A DNA stretch of 64,000 nucleotides from Gaeumannomyces sp. JS-464 (lineage: Eukaryota > Ascomycota > Sordariomycetes > Magnaporthales > Magnaporthaceae). This document shows, in pieces, positions 22,867-34,526 of the stretch (position 1 is its first letter; every line of letters begins with the position of its first letter). The stretch lies in contig NGZR01000001.1 of assembly GCA_002197995.1 (NCBI GenBank), positions 15,271,501 through 15,335,500 on the forward strand. The letters are read 5' to 3'. The notes beneath the pieces are model-generated. The model was not told where the DNA came from. It saw only the letters and a program-made list of their open reading frames with translations, and did no database searches. Both the position numbers and the translations under genes were made by a program.

Positions 22867-25322
22867 TCACGACCGGACCTCTACGGCGGCGCTCATGGGC
22901 GCGACCGTGCGCCCCACAGGCGCGCTCACATCCCTCCGCTCGCCCAGCGCCGGCTGCTTGATCGGCCTCTTCGCCGGCCCCCGGTAGCAGCACCTCCGCC
23001 GGGCGTCACGGGGCGCGCACCTGCGCCAGGCGTGACAGGGCGGTTGTGGCCCATGGCGCTCCGCGCCCTGCCGCGGCGCTCCCTGATCTGCGCCAGCGCC
23101 TGCTCGCGCGTCATGGTGGGCGTTAGCGCCGGGTTGGTAACGTCGAACGAGGGCCCGTCCTCGTCGGCAGCCGACCACCCGCGGCTGCTGGTGCTGCTGC
23201 GCACCGAGCTACTGTGCGACGGTGTACGCTGGAGCGCCATCAGCCGCTTCGCCAGGCTCGGGTCCGTATTTTCCTCCCGCAGCGGCACCTTGGTCGTCAT
23301 TGCCGTCGTCTGCACCGCGCCGTATCGCGCCGCCGAGGTGTGAGGGCGGGGTGCCAGTTCAGGGGATCGACGGTGCTCCTCCTCCACCATTGATGGCTCG
23401 GCGGGCTGGCGGCGTTCGTGCGCGGACACCTGCGGCTCGTACTCTTCATCGGGGGTGGAACTCTTGGGCAGGGCCACCGCCTCAGGGCTTTGTGTTCGCC
23501 GGCGGTCCGCGATTATCGTGGCCTCAAAGTCCCCGTCGGTCGGGGTCCTCTCGCGCGCCGCCTGCTCCAGTTCTGACGCAGGTAACGCGGTATCGGGGGT
23601 CTCGTAGCGCCTGGAATGAGAGGGCGCCGGGATCCGGATTTCCTCCACTATGATCGTCTCCTGAACTAACTCTTGCTGAACAACCATTCCAGACATGGTC
23701 GGAATTTCAAACTTGGCACTTGGCTCCTCCTTCTGGTGCGGAGCGTCTAGCAGGGAAAGAAGGGAGGTCCTCGAGTCGGAGAGGACGGCGAAGGCGGGCG
23801 GGTCAAGAGACGGGGTCCGCGCAAATGCCTCCGGGCTGTTCTTCATCTCAACAGGAGTGAGGGCTGTGATCGGGGTGGCGGGCTCCACGGTGGTGTCGGC
23901 AGATTCTTCCTCTTCGACGATAGGGATAGACGGGGCGGCCATGGCCTCTGCCTCCTCCTGAGACACGGTGCGGAAAACGCCCTCCTCAGGAACGAAGATG
24001 GTACTACGTCTCGACGACCTGCGCTTGGGGTTTTCGATCCGGCTCCTCTTCGGGGAGAAGGTAGACCTCTGTGGCGACATGGACCTCTTGCCGCCAATGA
24101 TGGCATGGTCGCTGGGGTCGACAATCTCCATCGACGGCTGCCTCCGATGAGACTGGCCGAGTATGCTAGTCCGAGGACGAGCCTTCATGCAGGGACAGGC
24201 GCGCAGGAGACACTCCGCTTGCAGGTACTCGACATGGTCTTCGGCACGGTCGGCCCGCTGCTTCTCCCACTGCCACCTGAGAGACAGCTCCTCGATTTCG
24301 GCCTCGCTCGACTCCGAGAACTTGACGTCGGCAGTCGACAGCGATGCCTGACGCGGCTTGGGACTCTCCTTCACCGGCGAGGCAAACTCGTCGTCCTCGT
24401 CCCCTCCCTCGCTCCCTCTTTGGGTCCCGGCTTAAGGCAGCGGCAGGCGAGCCTCGGCCGCGATCCTGGCGAGATCCTCCTCAGACTTCGCCAGCGTTTT
24501 GAAGGCATCACGCTCCTGCTCCACGACCTTGAAGCGCTCCTGCAACTGCTCCAGCTGCTCTTGCACGCCGACAACCTCGTAGCGAGCAGCGAACGCCTCC
24601 TGTTCCTTAGCATGGGCGCGCTCCTTCTCCTCTGCTAATGCGGTCTCGGCAGCTTTGGCGGCCGCGCGCGCCGCCTTGAGCTCCTCCTGCAGTTTGACGA
24701 TGACGCTCTGTGACTTGAATGTGTCCTTTCGCGCGCGCCGGATCTCCTTCTCCCAGAGGGCCTGTGTGTGTGCGTGCGTTTCCTTTGCGCGACCGTAGTT
24801 CTCCTATTTTGCAACCAAACAATATGGGCGTGGTCAGCTTCACCGCGCACGATATGCGTGGGTGGGGTAGGGAAAGAGAGAGCCCACCATCACAGTCTCC
24901 AGCCTCTCGCCGACCTTGCGTTCCCTTTCCTTGCCCTCTCTCGACCTGGCGGCGCAGTGCCCTGGCCTCGTCGCGATACCGGCGCATCTCGACCTCGGCC
25001 TCCTCGCGGCCGAGCATGGCGCGCTTGAGGGCGGCATCGGTAGTCTTGCGCTCCAGCTGCTTAGACTGGACGGCAAGGGTGTTGAACTGGCTGATCTTGT
25101 CGTGAACGGAGCTGTCGCACGAGTGGCCACCGGCGGGGACGGTGTTGCCACTCCTCTGGAACGAGGACACAAAGGACGACGGCTCACGCTGGTGGTTCGT
25201 GCGGTCAGGCCGAGGCGGCCTGCAGTGCGAGGCGGCGGTGGCGGCGGGGGCCGGCGGCGGCGAGTGTTTGACAGCTCGACGTCGGATCCATGGCGGGACG
25301 GGTGTCGTGAGCCGCTCAGCAT
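22867..25322 (-). CDS. Conserved fungal coiled-coil protein (spindle-pole-body/Cut12-like?)
   Basis: A large disordered and coiled-coil protein. Order: a basic proline-rich N-terminus from ATG 25320-25322; a heptad-rich coil (NTLAVQSKQLERKTTDAALK, then GKERERKVGERLETVM); an intron near 24805-24890; a long coil with ALWEKEIRRARKDTFKSQS and VEQERDAFKTLAKSEEDLAR; the block RLPLP; then EFASPVKESPKPRQ, a second short coil (RWQWEKQRADRAEDHVEYLQ) followed by a Cys-rich CLLRACPC, and a long Ser/Pro/Glu-rich tail. It resembles filamentous-fungal proteins annotated as Cut12-like spindle-pole-body components; that name is tentative. Frame shifts occur in the N-terminal repeats, near 24940 and near the C-terminus, and an in-frame TAA lies at 24432-24434 just after RLPLP. 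The C-terminal end (22867 versus 22926) is uncertain. Confidence 0.55.
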
Positions 25323-28300
25323 CCGATGATGGGTTTTCACGCTGTGTTTTGCAGCGGCGGGTGCGTGTTAGTTTCTAGAGCTGGCTGATGTGGCGGTTGC
25401 TATAGACGTGGAGCCGTATGCATGTGCCTTGAAAGCTGTGCTGAGTAAATGAAACAGTTACACGATATGGCTGTGTCGTTGGCTATACCCAAGGCAGGTT
25501 GGCGGGTTGGGATCGTGGATCGGGGCCCAACGTGTTTTGGCGTGTGCGGCCGGCTCTGCTGCAGGGACTGTTTACCCGTGCAGTGTTGTCCACCCGTTTC
25601 TGGGGAGACGGGGCTCTTAGCCGTTTTCGCGCAATGGCCGACGGGAAAAGCACGTGATCTAGCGCCCAGAATCGGATCACGGACTGACTGGCTGAAACTG
25701 AATCTGGACCTGCTGCCCATGAAATATCACGTGTAAGCCCAACAATGGCTGCATGGCCAATTCTATGCAAAGCCTTGACGGGGTGCTCACCAAAAAAAAA
25801 AATCAGGATAAAGAGCCTGAGCCTGGAGCTAAAGCTTTGGTATGGTGGTTGCGCCCTGCCCACTGACATGCTAACTAGATGTAAGGAGAGAAAAAGAAGG
25901 AGAAGAATTGAGCTTTTCTTGCGTCGGGAACGGGTTGTCTGTGACCGATTCTTCCTCAAGCTGCTGGATGGCCAGCTCTCCTCAGTGGTGCTGAGGCCTC
26001 TCAGAGTGGTTACTGCCTCGAGTTCATGGGAGGTCCGGCAATGAAGAAGGTCCGCGATACCCTCGACTTAAGAGGTTATGGCTGGATGCTTGACACAGCC
26101 AGCGGGTCCTTGCGGTTGTCCATGGCACACTGCATCTGTCTGGGCAGCTTCGGCTCGCAACCTGCACAATTAGCTCGCCCTTGTCCATGACCGAATCTTT
26201 CTTGGAAGGAGAATAATCAACCTGTCTCCAAAGGCGGCCTTCGATTGCACAACATCGAATACATCACATCGCGTTCGCTTGCCAAGATTTAAAATAGCGC
26301 AACCCACGATGGCGCCCGCAAGATGCGATGCTGTTCCCTTATCAGGTCCGACAAAAGCTAACAAAGTGTCTTGAACACTTTTCGAGATGGCGTAGGATAT
26401 ATCAATAACTGACAACTGAGACCAAAGGCTGTGCCCGCGCAATATAACTGCAGCAATCAACCCCCGGCGCTCGCTTGGCGCTTCCATCGGCACCAGCGTC
26501 AGCCGAAGCACCCGTGTGTGGCTGAGCCGAGTCGGCGCGCTCTTGGCCACCCGGATCCTCCGTCCTCCGCGCGCTAGCCACACACACACACGCCTCCCGT
26601 GTTCGTGGAGCAAGGCCGTCCCTGCGAGGCTATCACTAACTCGACTTCGAGTGTTTCTCCCGGCAGCCAAGCCCTGGGACAGCTCGTCATGAATGCATCT
26701 TGTGCAGACAGCTAAGCGTGGCTCGGGGGCGGTTTGACGTCTGGGCCTGACACGTTCCGGCTCGGGCGCGGGCGGTTCCACGTCACGACCCTGCGAGGCT
26801 GTGTCGACAGCAGGACTTGTCGGCGCTCGTGTAAGTGTATACACTGCCTCATCTGGATCCGGAATCGTTGAGAAGACAACGTCACCGCACTCGGCGTCCA
26901 GGTACCACCAATGCTCTAACTGCGCTGCGGCAACCCGCCACGAGGCCTACCCCAGCGCCCGGGCAGCCCATCACTATTTTGGTTCAAGGAATGCCACCAT
27001 AAGGCATGACATTGCCACTCTTGCCATCCCCCAACGATGCGCGCTCACGGCCCACGCCTGATCTCCCGTGCTTCCCTCCGCTGCCGAACCCCCCTCTCTT
27101 CTCTGTGACAGTTTCGTGCCAAGACGTGATCTGATCGATGCGCATCGATCCCGCAACTCAAATACCCTGACCATGACATCAGCTGCCGTCTAGGGTCGGC
27201 TGGCTGCCCTTCCCATCGCGATCCTCCCGCGGAGTCCGCCGTACCACCTGGGAGGGCACGAGGGGGCACCCCTTCTCTTGCTGTATGGGGAAGCCAACCC
27301 CGGGCCCCATAGAGGGCCGTTCTGCAACTGCTTCACAATGGCCTTCAGTCAGGCAAAGGCCTTTCATCCGAAGATCCACCATGCTGGCAGCAAGGCCATT
27401 GCCCGTTGTAACAGTAATCGTCCCGGTGTCGGGACGATCAAGAGACGAGCGAGCGACTGCGTGTTTCGCATATCCACGTCACTTGTCAGAGACGATGGGT
27501 CGCCCGCCTCGTGTGCCTGGAGAGCCAAGCGGCCGAGGATTGGTGGGAACTGGAACTGTCTCTTTTTTTGAGTGGATACTGATCGAGTGGACTCGGCGTG
27601 TCCATGCGTGGCGAAAGGACGTCTATTTCCGGTCATCTTGAACCATGCCCAAATCTACATAGCGGCGCCGAGCAGCGTAGCAGAGAGGAACCTAGCCCAC
27701 AGGATGGGGAACAGGAAGCGAGGCCTTTGGTAACGACTATCCGCCCACGAAACATCCACCGCACTGACTCGTAATCATGGTCGCAAGGGGTGCAGGCTGT
27801 GAGTGGACCGGCGCTGGTTGAAACAAAGGAGAAAAAGGAAAGAGAAAGGCGATGTGGTGTGCCCGACGGCTGCGGTCGTTTCCAGATCTGCAGCGCCGGG
27901 CATCAACGAGGGAAGCAGTTTGCCTCACCGGTACTGGGATTGGCATGCAATTATAGATCCTGGCAAAGGAAACGTGCACTTGCGGATGTGGTCTGCCGGG
28001 AAGTGGCCGTTCATTATGGTCGAGTTCGAGAAGCAGCCGCCTTTGTTGCCCCGTCGTCGATGGATGGATGGGCTTCAACGCGGGATATTGGCTTCATCCA
28101 ATAAGCCTCTGACTCCCCCGAGAAGGGGTTCACGGTTGCACACAAGACGGGAAGCCTTGCATGCATGCACATTAGTTGCCGGTTAACCGGTGCAGTTCGG
28201 AAGGGAAGCAACGGGACGAGCACCTCCCTCAGCCATCCGCCTGAACTACGAAGTCTAGGTGAGTTGCTGACGGCCGGTATTTGCCGGGCAGAGGAACGCG

Positions 28301-30251
28301 CGTTGCTTGCTGCCACCTTGAAGGGAGATCTCGAAACTTCACTCGAGATTCATCGCGGGCGGGATGTGGGTGCATCACGGATCTGCTCAGAGACGGAAAA
28401 GCTTGGCACACGCGGCTGTGGAGAAGACGGATCCTTTGTTTCTTCCTCGTCTACGGTACGTAGGCCAGGAGACCGTGCCCGAGAGGCAGCCGGGTTCGTT
28501 TCGTCCTTCTGATGTGGCAACGTCATCTTCTGAGCCTCCACCTCCATCCCCAATGGCGATATCTGTCGCGGCAATAACAGCCACCGAGCTAGGGGACAAA
28601 AGCGGGCGTTGGCGTTGTCACAATCCGGCCGGGGCTGGGATTTCCCATGACACAGCTGCCAGACCGACAATCCACGGGTGCAACCACGTTGCGGGTAGCG
28701 CCAAGGGATTTGGAAAGTGCTGGGCCAAATGGAAGAAATTTCGGTTTCCGGGGGAGGAGGAAATGTCGAGGGCGTGGAGCCCTTTTCTTGTCGGAAGCGA
28801 AAGTGAGACGGCGTCGAGTCTCATCGACGTTTGAGCTTCGCCGCATGAGGCGCATCCGAGCGCCAGGGGCCCCAGTAGGCTATCCCATTTTGGGCTGACA
28901 CTTCCCGTCGCGGCTCCAGCGCGTGGGCTGCGATTGGACGCAGGCCCCTGCACCCATACCCACACCAGGAACCCCCTTGGCCGGCTGGGGCTGGTGGATC
29001 CATATCAACCTTAAATCCTCGTCGGCCAGGGCGCAAGAAAAAAAAAAGCGTCTCAACCCAGACGCCACATTTTTTCGACGTGCACCCACGCGAGGCGCTT
29101 TTCCCGCGATGGCTTCCCTGCCACGCTTAGGCTGCCGCCCGCTTGCCGTCCCAACTCTCACTGGCCCGGTTGCACCACACAGGCCGACACTAAGAACGCA
29201 CCCCTGTTTGGCCATTGAGTAGCCCGTTCCTCATACAGTCCTCGGCGCTTGCGCTCGACATTGGCGCAGTGTTGCGAAATCGGGGGCGCGAAAAAAACCG
29301 CCAGAACACCGCACTAAGGCACGTGTCAAACCTGTAGCGCCCAGGCCTAGCAGTAGGGCCGGCAGGCTCAACAACGAGCGTGTGCAAGTATCATGTCCTA
29401 CAGTCATCCATTCGTCTCTTGAAGCCTCTGCTCCAAACGCCGGCCCCTTTTGCCCGGCCTTGGGGCTGGCTGTCCGGCAGGCCGGCGGCCAGCCGCCGGG
29501 AAGTCCGGTCTGATAGGCTGCCGCCAGGAAGTGCAATGGCCAACTCGGCCTACAACTCACCTTGGCTGGAGGTGGAAGAGTTTGGAATCATTGGATGACA
29601 GTTGATGCCACAGCCGCCCGCGACGCCTCTGTTCCGTTCGCTCTCCCCTTGCTTGCTGTCTTGCTGCCTGCCCCCGGCGCCGGCAGGGAAAAAAAAAAGG
29701 AAAAAAAAAAAAAAGATGAAAGAAAGAATGAGCCTGAGGAGAACAACATTAGGGAAATGGGGCCGCGGCAGGGTGTCGAGAGGGTCAAAACGCCCCTCCC
29801 TGGGCACCATGTTTCAACCACCCCTAACCGCTCCTCCAACACGCCCCCATCGCCGTCGTCGTCCCGTCCACTTTGGGGCCGCCTCGCAATTGCCACCCCT
29901 GTTTCTGGCTCACCCCCAGGATATGCAGTCACTCGGGCGAGAGTCCCCTGCCCCTGCCTCTTGGACCCTTTTCAGTTTTCCTTATATTCATGCTGTTTGC
30001 TCCCCTCCACCGCCGGATCGTTTTTTCCTCTTTTTCTTTCCTCAGTCTCCAGTCTCCCAGAGATCCAACCCTTTCTTTTTTCCGCATACCTTTAATTTTC
30101 GTTCACAAGGCTAGTCCTTCCGATTCATCAGCGCCAGTCGCTCAGGTTATCACCAGTTTCTATACTACGCATCTCACACTCACTCGGTGCATTTCTTCGA
30201 ACGAAAATACCTCCCTTCCCGACCCTTTTTTAAATCTCGCCATATTTCAAA
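25323..30251. other. Long intergenic stretch, no supported gene
   Basis: About 4.9 kb without a convincing gene on either strand. Candidate frames are short, lack family resemblance and overlap each other on both strands. The last 250 bases (about 30000-30251) are strongly CT-rich, a common leader before highly expressed fungal genes, and belong to the cupredoxin promoter and 5' leader. Confidence 0.5.
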
Positions 30252-31079
30252 ATGCAGTTCTCCACCATCGCTCTCGCGGCTCTGTCCGCCATTGTCGGCG
30301 TTGAGGCTCAGGGTGGCAACGGCACCAACGGTGGCCGTACCGGCGGCGGCGGTCAGGGTGGCCGGGTCAGGACAGTCAGCGTCATCGTCGGCAGGAACGG
30401 CACCACCTTCCAGCCCAACAACATCAGGGCGGCCGTCGGCGATGCCGTCCAGTTCCAGTTCATGGGCGGCAACCACACCGTCACCCAGTCCACCTTCGAC
30501 AACCCCTGCACACCCATCAACAACTTTGTCAAGAACGTCACCGGTATCCACTCTGGCTTCGTCCCCTTCGCCGCCAGCGCCGCCATGGGCCAGGTCCCCG
30601 TCTACACCATCATGATCAACAACACCAACCCCATGTGGCTGTACTGCGCCCAGGGCAAGCACTGCCAGAACGGCATGGTCATGGTCATCAACGAGAAGTA
30701 AGCATTAACCAGCCCCAAGCCCAACGCGCGCCTCTCCGCCATCCTACAGAGCATTTATGCTGACATTACCCTTTAGCACTGCTGCGAACTCTTCCCGCTC
30801 GCTCGCCAACTACCGCCAGCTCGCCTCCTCCGTTGCCCAGTCCACTGTTCCCGGCCAGGCTCCCACCACCGGCGGTGGCAACGGCGGTGGCGCTGCCCCC
30901 GGTGGCGGTCGTGGCGGCGCTGCCCCCGGTGGCGGCAACGGCGGCGGTGCTACCCCCGGCACCACCACCCCTGGCGGTGCCACGCCGGGTCAGACCACCG
31001 GCTCCCCGTCGCCGCCGGCGCCTCGCTCTCTGTGCCCGTCAGCCTACTGGCCCTCGCTGGTTCCATCTTCCTCCTGTAA
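30252..31079 (+). CDS. Secreted cupredoxin-like protein with GPI-type tail
   Basis: Starts MQFSTIALAALSAIVGVEAQ, a clear signal peptide. The mature part is a plastocyanin-like fold (FQPNNIRAAVGDAVQFQF) with all four type-1 copper ligands: His in GNHTVTQ, Cys in WLYCAQ, His in GKHC and Met in NGM. An intron at 30698-30776 splices cleanly. A Gly/Pro-rich linker of GGGNGGGAAP-like repeats follows. At the C-terminus the frame that ends at TAA 31077-31079 gives AGASLSVPVSLLALAGSIFL, a typical GPI-anchor signal, but it is one base out of frame with the linker. A five-C run in place of the four C at 31004-31007 would join them. Expected role: cell-surface or wall-associated copper or redox protein, as for fungal extracellular cupredoxins; substrate unknown. 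Confidence 0.85.
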
Positions 31080-32251
31080 GCGGCCTGCCCGCCACAGGGT
31101 TGTCTTGTCAATTAAAGAAGAGAGGGACGACTATTTTCTACCACTACGAGAGCTTTGTTTGCTGTACACACGGGTTGGGTTTCATATACCCTCGGAGAGA
31201 AGCTGCCAACCCTATTAATCCATTTTCTTTGGCCCTCTTTCGGGACGGGACAGCAGCGCCTGTCCACTCTCCTGTCCATTTAATAGATGTTCTGGAGGCG
31301 CGAAAGTGAAGAAAATAGCGGGGTTTGATTCATACAGTATTGCCGGCTGCTGGCACGCCGCCGGTGGGTCTTGTTTTCTTGTTGTTTAGGACCATGAAGC
31401 ATTTTCCGTACCTCGATCACGCCTTGGCTAGGCCGCGCGTGTTGGTGTATTATTTAGCATTTTCAATATGGCAACGGTTTTTATTTGTTCAAAGCTACGT
31501 CTCTTGCATCGTGCTGCCACTGCTCTCTTCCAGCATGCCAAGAACAGAGCGTCCTCAGTGTACTTGTAGTCCATTCTACTCCCCCGATATCACTCGTGGA
31601 CTTTCCATCCGGCTTACCTTTTTCCAATGATCATCAAACGTCACAAAAATGCCAACACCAGATAGTGCATGTTGAGACTACTCGTATTCCTTTCGGGCCA
31701 CTGACCACTGCCTCCTGCTGAAAATCGGTATTGATTACATCTTGTATTCTAAGAGTGTATGCGAGAATTGCTTCTGTCATTCACGGTCATTAGCTTCATA
31801 TTGAACTCCCTTCGTCCTAGCTTCCTGTGTGACTCCAAAGCACAATGATACTACGTCAATAAATGACAATAATACCTCCAACTCTCGTCAAGTTAGCTGG
31901 CTACTCGTTTGGTTATTCTATCCAGCGCTGTCCGAGCCATGTCACTATTGCAGACTACAATACCTTTTTCCTGTCTTATTTCCTCACCCATCACATTATC
32001 GTCTACAGCTCTGGCTATATCACACCTGAGGAGACACGCTCCCACTATTTAGTTAAAATATGTTTCTCGCTGCCGAATCCAAATAGTATAAATAATAAAA
32101 TCCAGGAGCCCATCACGACATTTTCTCTCCCTACAAATCAATTACTTTCATCACCACAAGCATCAGTGCCCAAATCTCAACAATTCCTATTCCCATCCGA
32201 ACCTTTCCAAACCCGTCCTGTAAGTGAGGAACACACCACGAACCCAGAACG
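31080..32251. other. 3' flank of cupredoxin gene and promoter of small gene
   Basis: AT-richer than its neighbours, with no recognised gene. The part just before 32252 is pyrimidine-rich and C/A-rich, like a fungal 5' leader. Confidence 0.4.
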
Positions 32252-32470
32252 ATGGGCAGCTGCTTCAGTTCAGGCCGCAGGGGCAGCCACTTCATCTCCT
32301 ACAACGAGCCGTACCAGATCGCAGGCATCCAGGGCGCCGGGGTCTACGAGCTGAACCCCCGCCACGGCAGGTCCAGCCATCGCGGCCATGGCCACCACCA
32401 CGGGCCGTCGTACAGCGCCCACGGCAGCTCGCACAACCACCGCAGGTCCGGTGGCCGTCGCCAGAGATAG
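32252..32470 (+). CDS. Small protein with N-terminal acylation motif MGSCFSS
   Basis: A 72-residue frame starts MGSCFSSGRRGSHFISYNEP. Gly2 and Ser6 fit the N-myristoylation rule, and Cys4 is placed as in dually acylated (myristoyl plus palmitoyl) membrane proteins. The middle has QIAGIQGAGVYELNP; the C-terminal half is His/Ser/Arg-rich. The ATG (32252-32254) follows a pyrimidine/CA-rich leader, and the stop is TAG at 32468-32470. No family is recognised. Likely role, by motif only, is a plasma-membrane- or endomembrane-attached peptide. It is convergent with the MAPR gene to the right. Confidence 0.55.
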   Translation: MGSCFSSGRRGSHFISYNEPYQIAGIQGAGVYELNPRHGRSSHRGHGHHHGPSYSAHGSSHNHRRSGGRRQR

Positions 32471-32948
32471 ATATAAAAGGTAAAAATAAGGTACAGTACC
32501 CACGGGGCCGAAAAATAGGTAGGCAGGTGGCGAAAGGAAGGTTACTCGGCTGGTGCTCGGACACTGGGGTTTCATGTAGACAGGCGGCACGAGATAACCC
32601 TTTTCCCCATGTATTTCGGATCGAACGAGCATCCGAGAGCCGCCCCAGTAAGAGTCGCATGATTGCTGAATGATCAAAATCCCAGTGTGAATACAAGCAT
32701 TCGCCTGTCCATCAATTTTACCAGGGCTGTAGCCATAGGCAGAACCAGGGAGATAGCTACTCATTTGATAACTCTATATTCAACATAGACCCTTCCGATA
32801 AGATGTACACAGTGATTGCGTGCTTGACTTGATGGAGCGTAGAGAAAAAGGACAGAAAGTAGCAGCCCGATGGTTACCCAGTCGTAGGCAGCAGGCATGT
32901 GCAAGATGATAGAGTGACCGCACGGGATACACGTAGCACACCTATGCT

Positions 32949-32952
<4 letters not shown>

Positions 32953-33007
<55 letters not shown>
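32953..33007. repeat. (GA)n microsatellite
   Basis: About 27 uninterrupted GA units. It ends two bases before the stop codon of the minus-strand MAPR gene, so a CT repeat opens that gene's 3' untranslated region. Confidence 0.95.
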
Positions 33008-33009
<2 letters not shown>

Positions 33010-33874
33010 TTACTTCCCCTCGGGAATCTTTCTCTTGGACCGCCCCTTCTGCGCCGGCGCGCACAGCTCGCGCTTGGGCTCCCTGGCCAGCCACCCGCGC
33101 TTGCGCTTGACCCTGCCGACGTACCTGTACTTCTTGCTCTTGCCGAAGAAGTCGACCCAGTGCTTGAGCGCCTCGTGGACCTGCTTCTTGGCCTCCTCCA
33201 TCTCCCTGGCGCGCATCTCGGCGAGCTCGGCGGCGGTGAAGTGCGCGTCCACCTCCGGGTCGTCGAGCGGCAGGAACATGTCCTCGACGCCGCGCAGGTC
33301 GGCCGTGCGGTCCTCGGCGAAGCAGCCCGTCACGTAGGCGCGCGACGCGTCGACGCCGGCAAAGTACTGGTACGAGCCGCCCGGGCCGTAGGTCCGCCGG
33401 TTGGAGGAGACGTCGAAGATGCTGCCGTTGATGGCCAGGTAGACCGGCTTCGTCTCGTCCTTGCCGTCGAAGCCGGCGAGCTGCTCGGGGGTCAGGTAGA
33501 GGGGTTTTTGCTGTTTGAGGAAGAGCAAAGGAGATGTGTTAGAAAACAGGAGTCTGCGGTCTTTTGATCGAGCAACCCGAGATGGGGCGGACACAAAGAC
33601 GTACGAATTTGCTCTTGAGCCAATCGAACTGCATGTACTTCATGGGCACCTCGTAGCCCATGGAGAAGGTCTCGCCGCCGGTGATGAGGTAGCTCAGGCC
33701 GCCGTAGGCCAGCAGCAGGCCGACGGCGAGACGCAGCATGTCGAGCCAGGGGTTGGTCGCCGCATCCTCCTCGTCGGCCAGCTGCTTCGCCGTCTTGTCC
33801 TTCTTGCCCGGCTCGATCTTGGTCCAGGTCGCCGCGGGCGGCTTCCTCTGCCGGAGCTCCGATTCGTCTGCCAT
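33010..33874 (-). CDS. Membrane-anchored cytochrome b5-like / MAPR (Dap1-type) protein
   Basis: Two exons, 33605-33874 and 33010-33510, join in phase 0 to give 256 residues. The N-terminus (MADESELRQRK) is cytosolic-looking, followed by one membrane helix (LRLAVGLLLAYGGLSYLI, about residues 48-65). The cytochrome b5-like heme/steroid-binding domain of the membrane-associated progesterone receptor family follows: LTPEQLAGFDG, PVYLAINGSIFDVSSNRRTY, GPGGSYQYFAGVDASRAYVT and a helix rich in Ala/Glu. The C-terminus is basic (KRKRGW...GRSKRKIP). Family members bind heme and support sterol or P450 enzymes in the ER. The reading frame is intact. The donor GTACGT and acceptor AACAG are good. Confidence 0.9.
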
Positions 33875-34526
33875 CTTTTTGCGTCCTGTCCCGAGCGTTT
33901 GCGACTTGCGCCGGCGCCTCGGGCTTGTGAGGATCGGGCTTGTTGGCGATGGGATTGAACAGCAAGGCCTCCCGCCGACCGAGTGCGTGGGAGGATAAGA
34001 AAATTTGATTTGCTGGCGCAAGGAAGCAGGGATGCTCGCAACGGAAAAAAGAAGAAAAGAAAAATCACGCTCGAGAAACAGCGCGCACCAGGCGATCAAC
34101 AGCTGACAATCCCATCGTTCCTATTTGCCAGATCTCACGGAGTCAGGTATTCCGGGGAGGCACAGTAGGAACTGATTCGCTCCACACGACTGCGGGGCCC
34201 CGGCTCCCAAAGCTCCAAGCTCCAAGCTCCATCTCCAAAGCCGCGCAGGGGAGGTAGATCGACACAACATTGCCAGTCCGCCCAGGTACCTGGCACCAAG
34301 GTGTATAAAATGTTGGATGCTGGAAAGCACAGAGCACATGAGGCTGGGGATATCTCAAGGATTTCCGGGCAGTGGCTAGAACAGCTGTTGCTTGAATGGA
34401 TCGTCTACGCATCGCGGGTCGCATGCTCACAGCTTCTATCCCCATATCCCACAGTATTATTGCACGAAACAGCGTAGAGCTTGCTCGGTGCTATAAACGA
34501 ACGAGGCACATCTCGCCCACCATCCA

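Noticed and set aside
24404..24434. TTAAG at the in-frame stop of the coiled-coil gene considered as a splice acceptor
   Set aside because: No usable GT donor lies upstream without removing the conserved EEDLARIAAEARLPLP block.
26170..26844. Minus-strand open frame of 224 codons
   Set aside because: It begins at GTG rather than ATG, resembles no known protein and has competing frames on the other strand; not enough to call a gene.
27285..27641. Plus-strand open frame of 118 codons with an ATG
   Set aside because: No recognisable motif, signal or splice context; kept out for lack of support.
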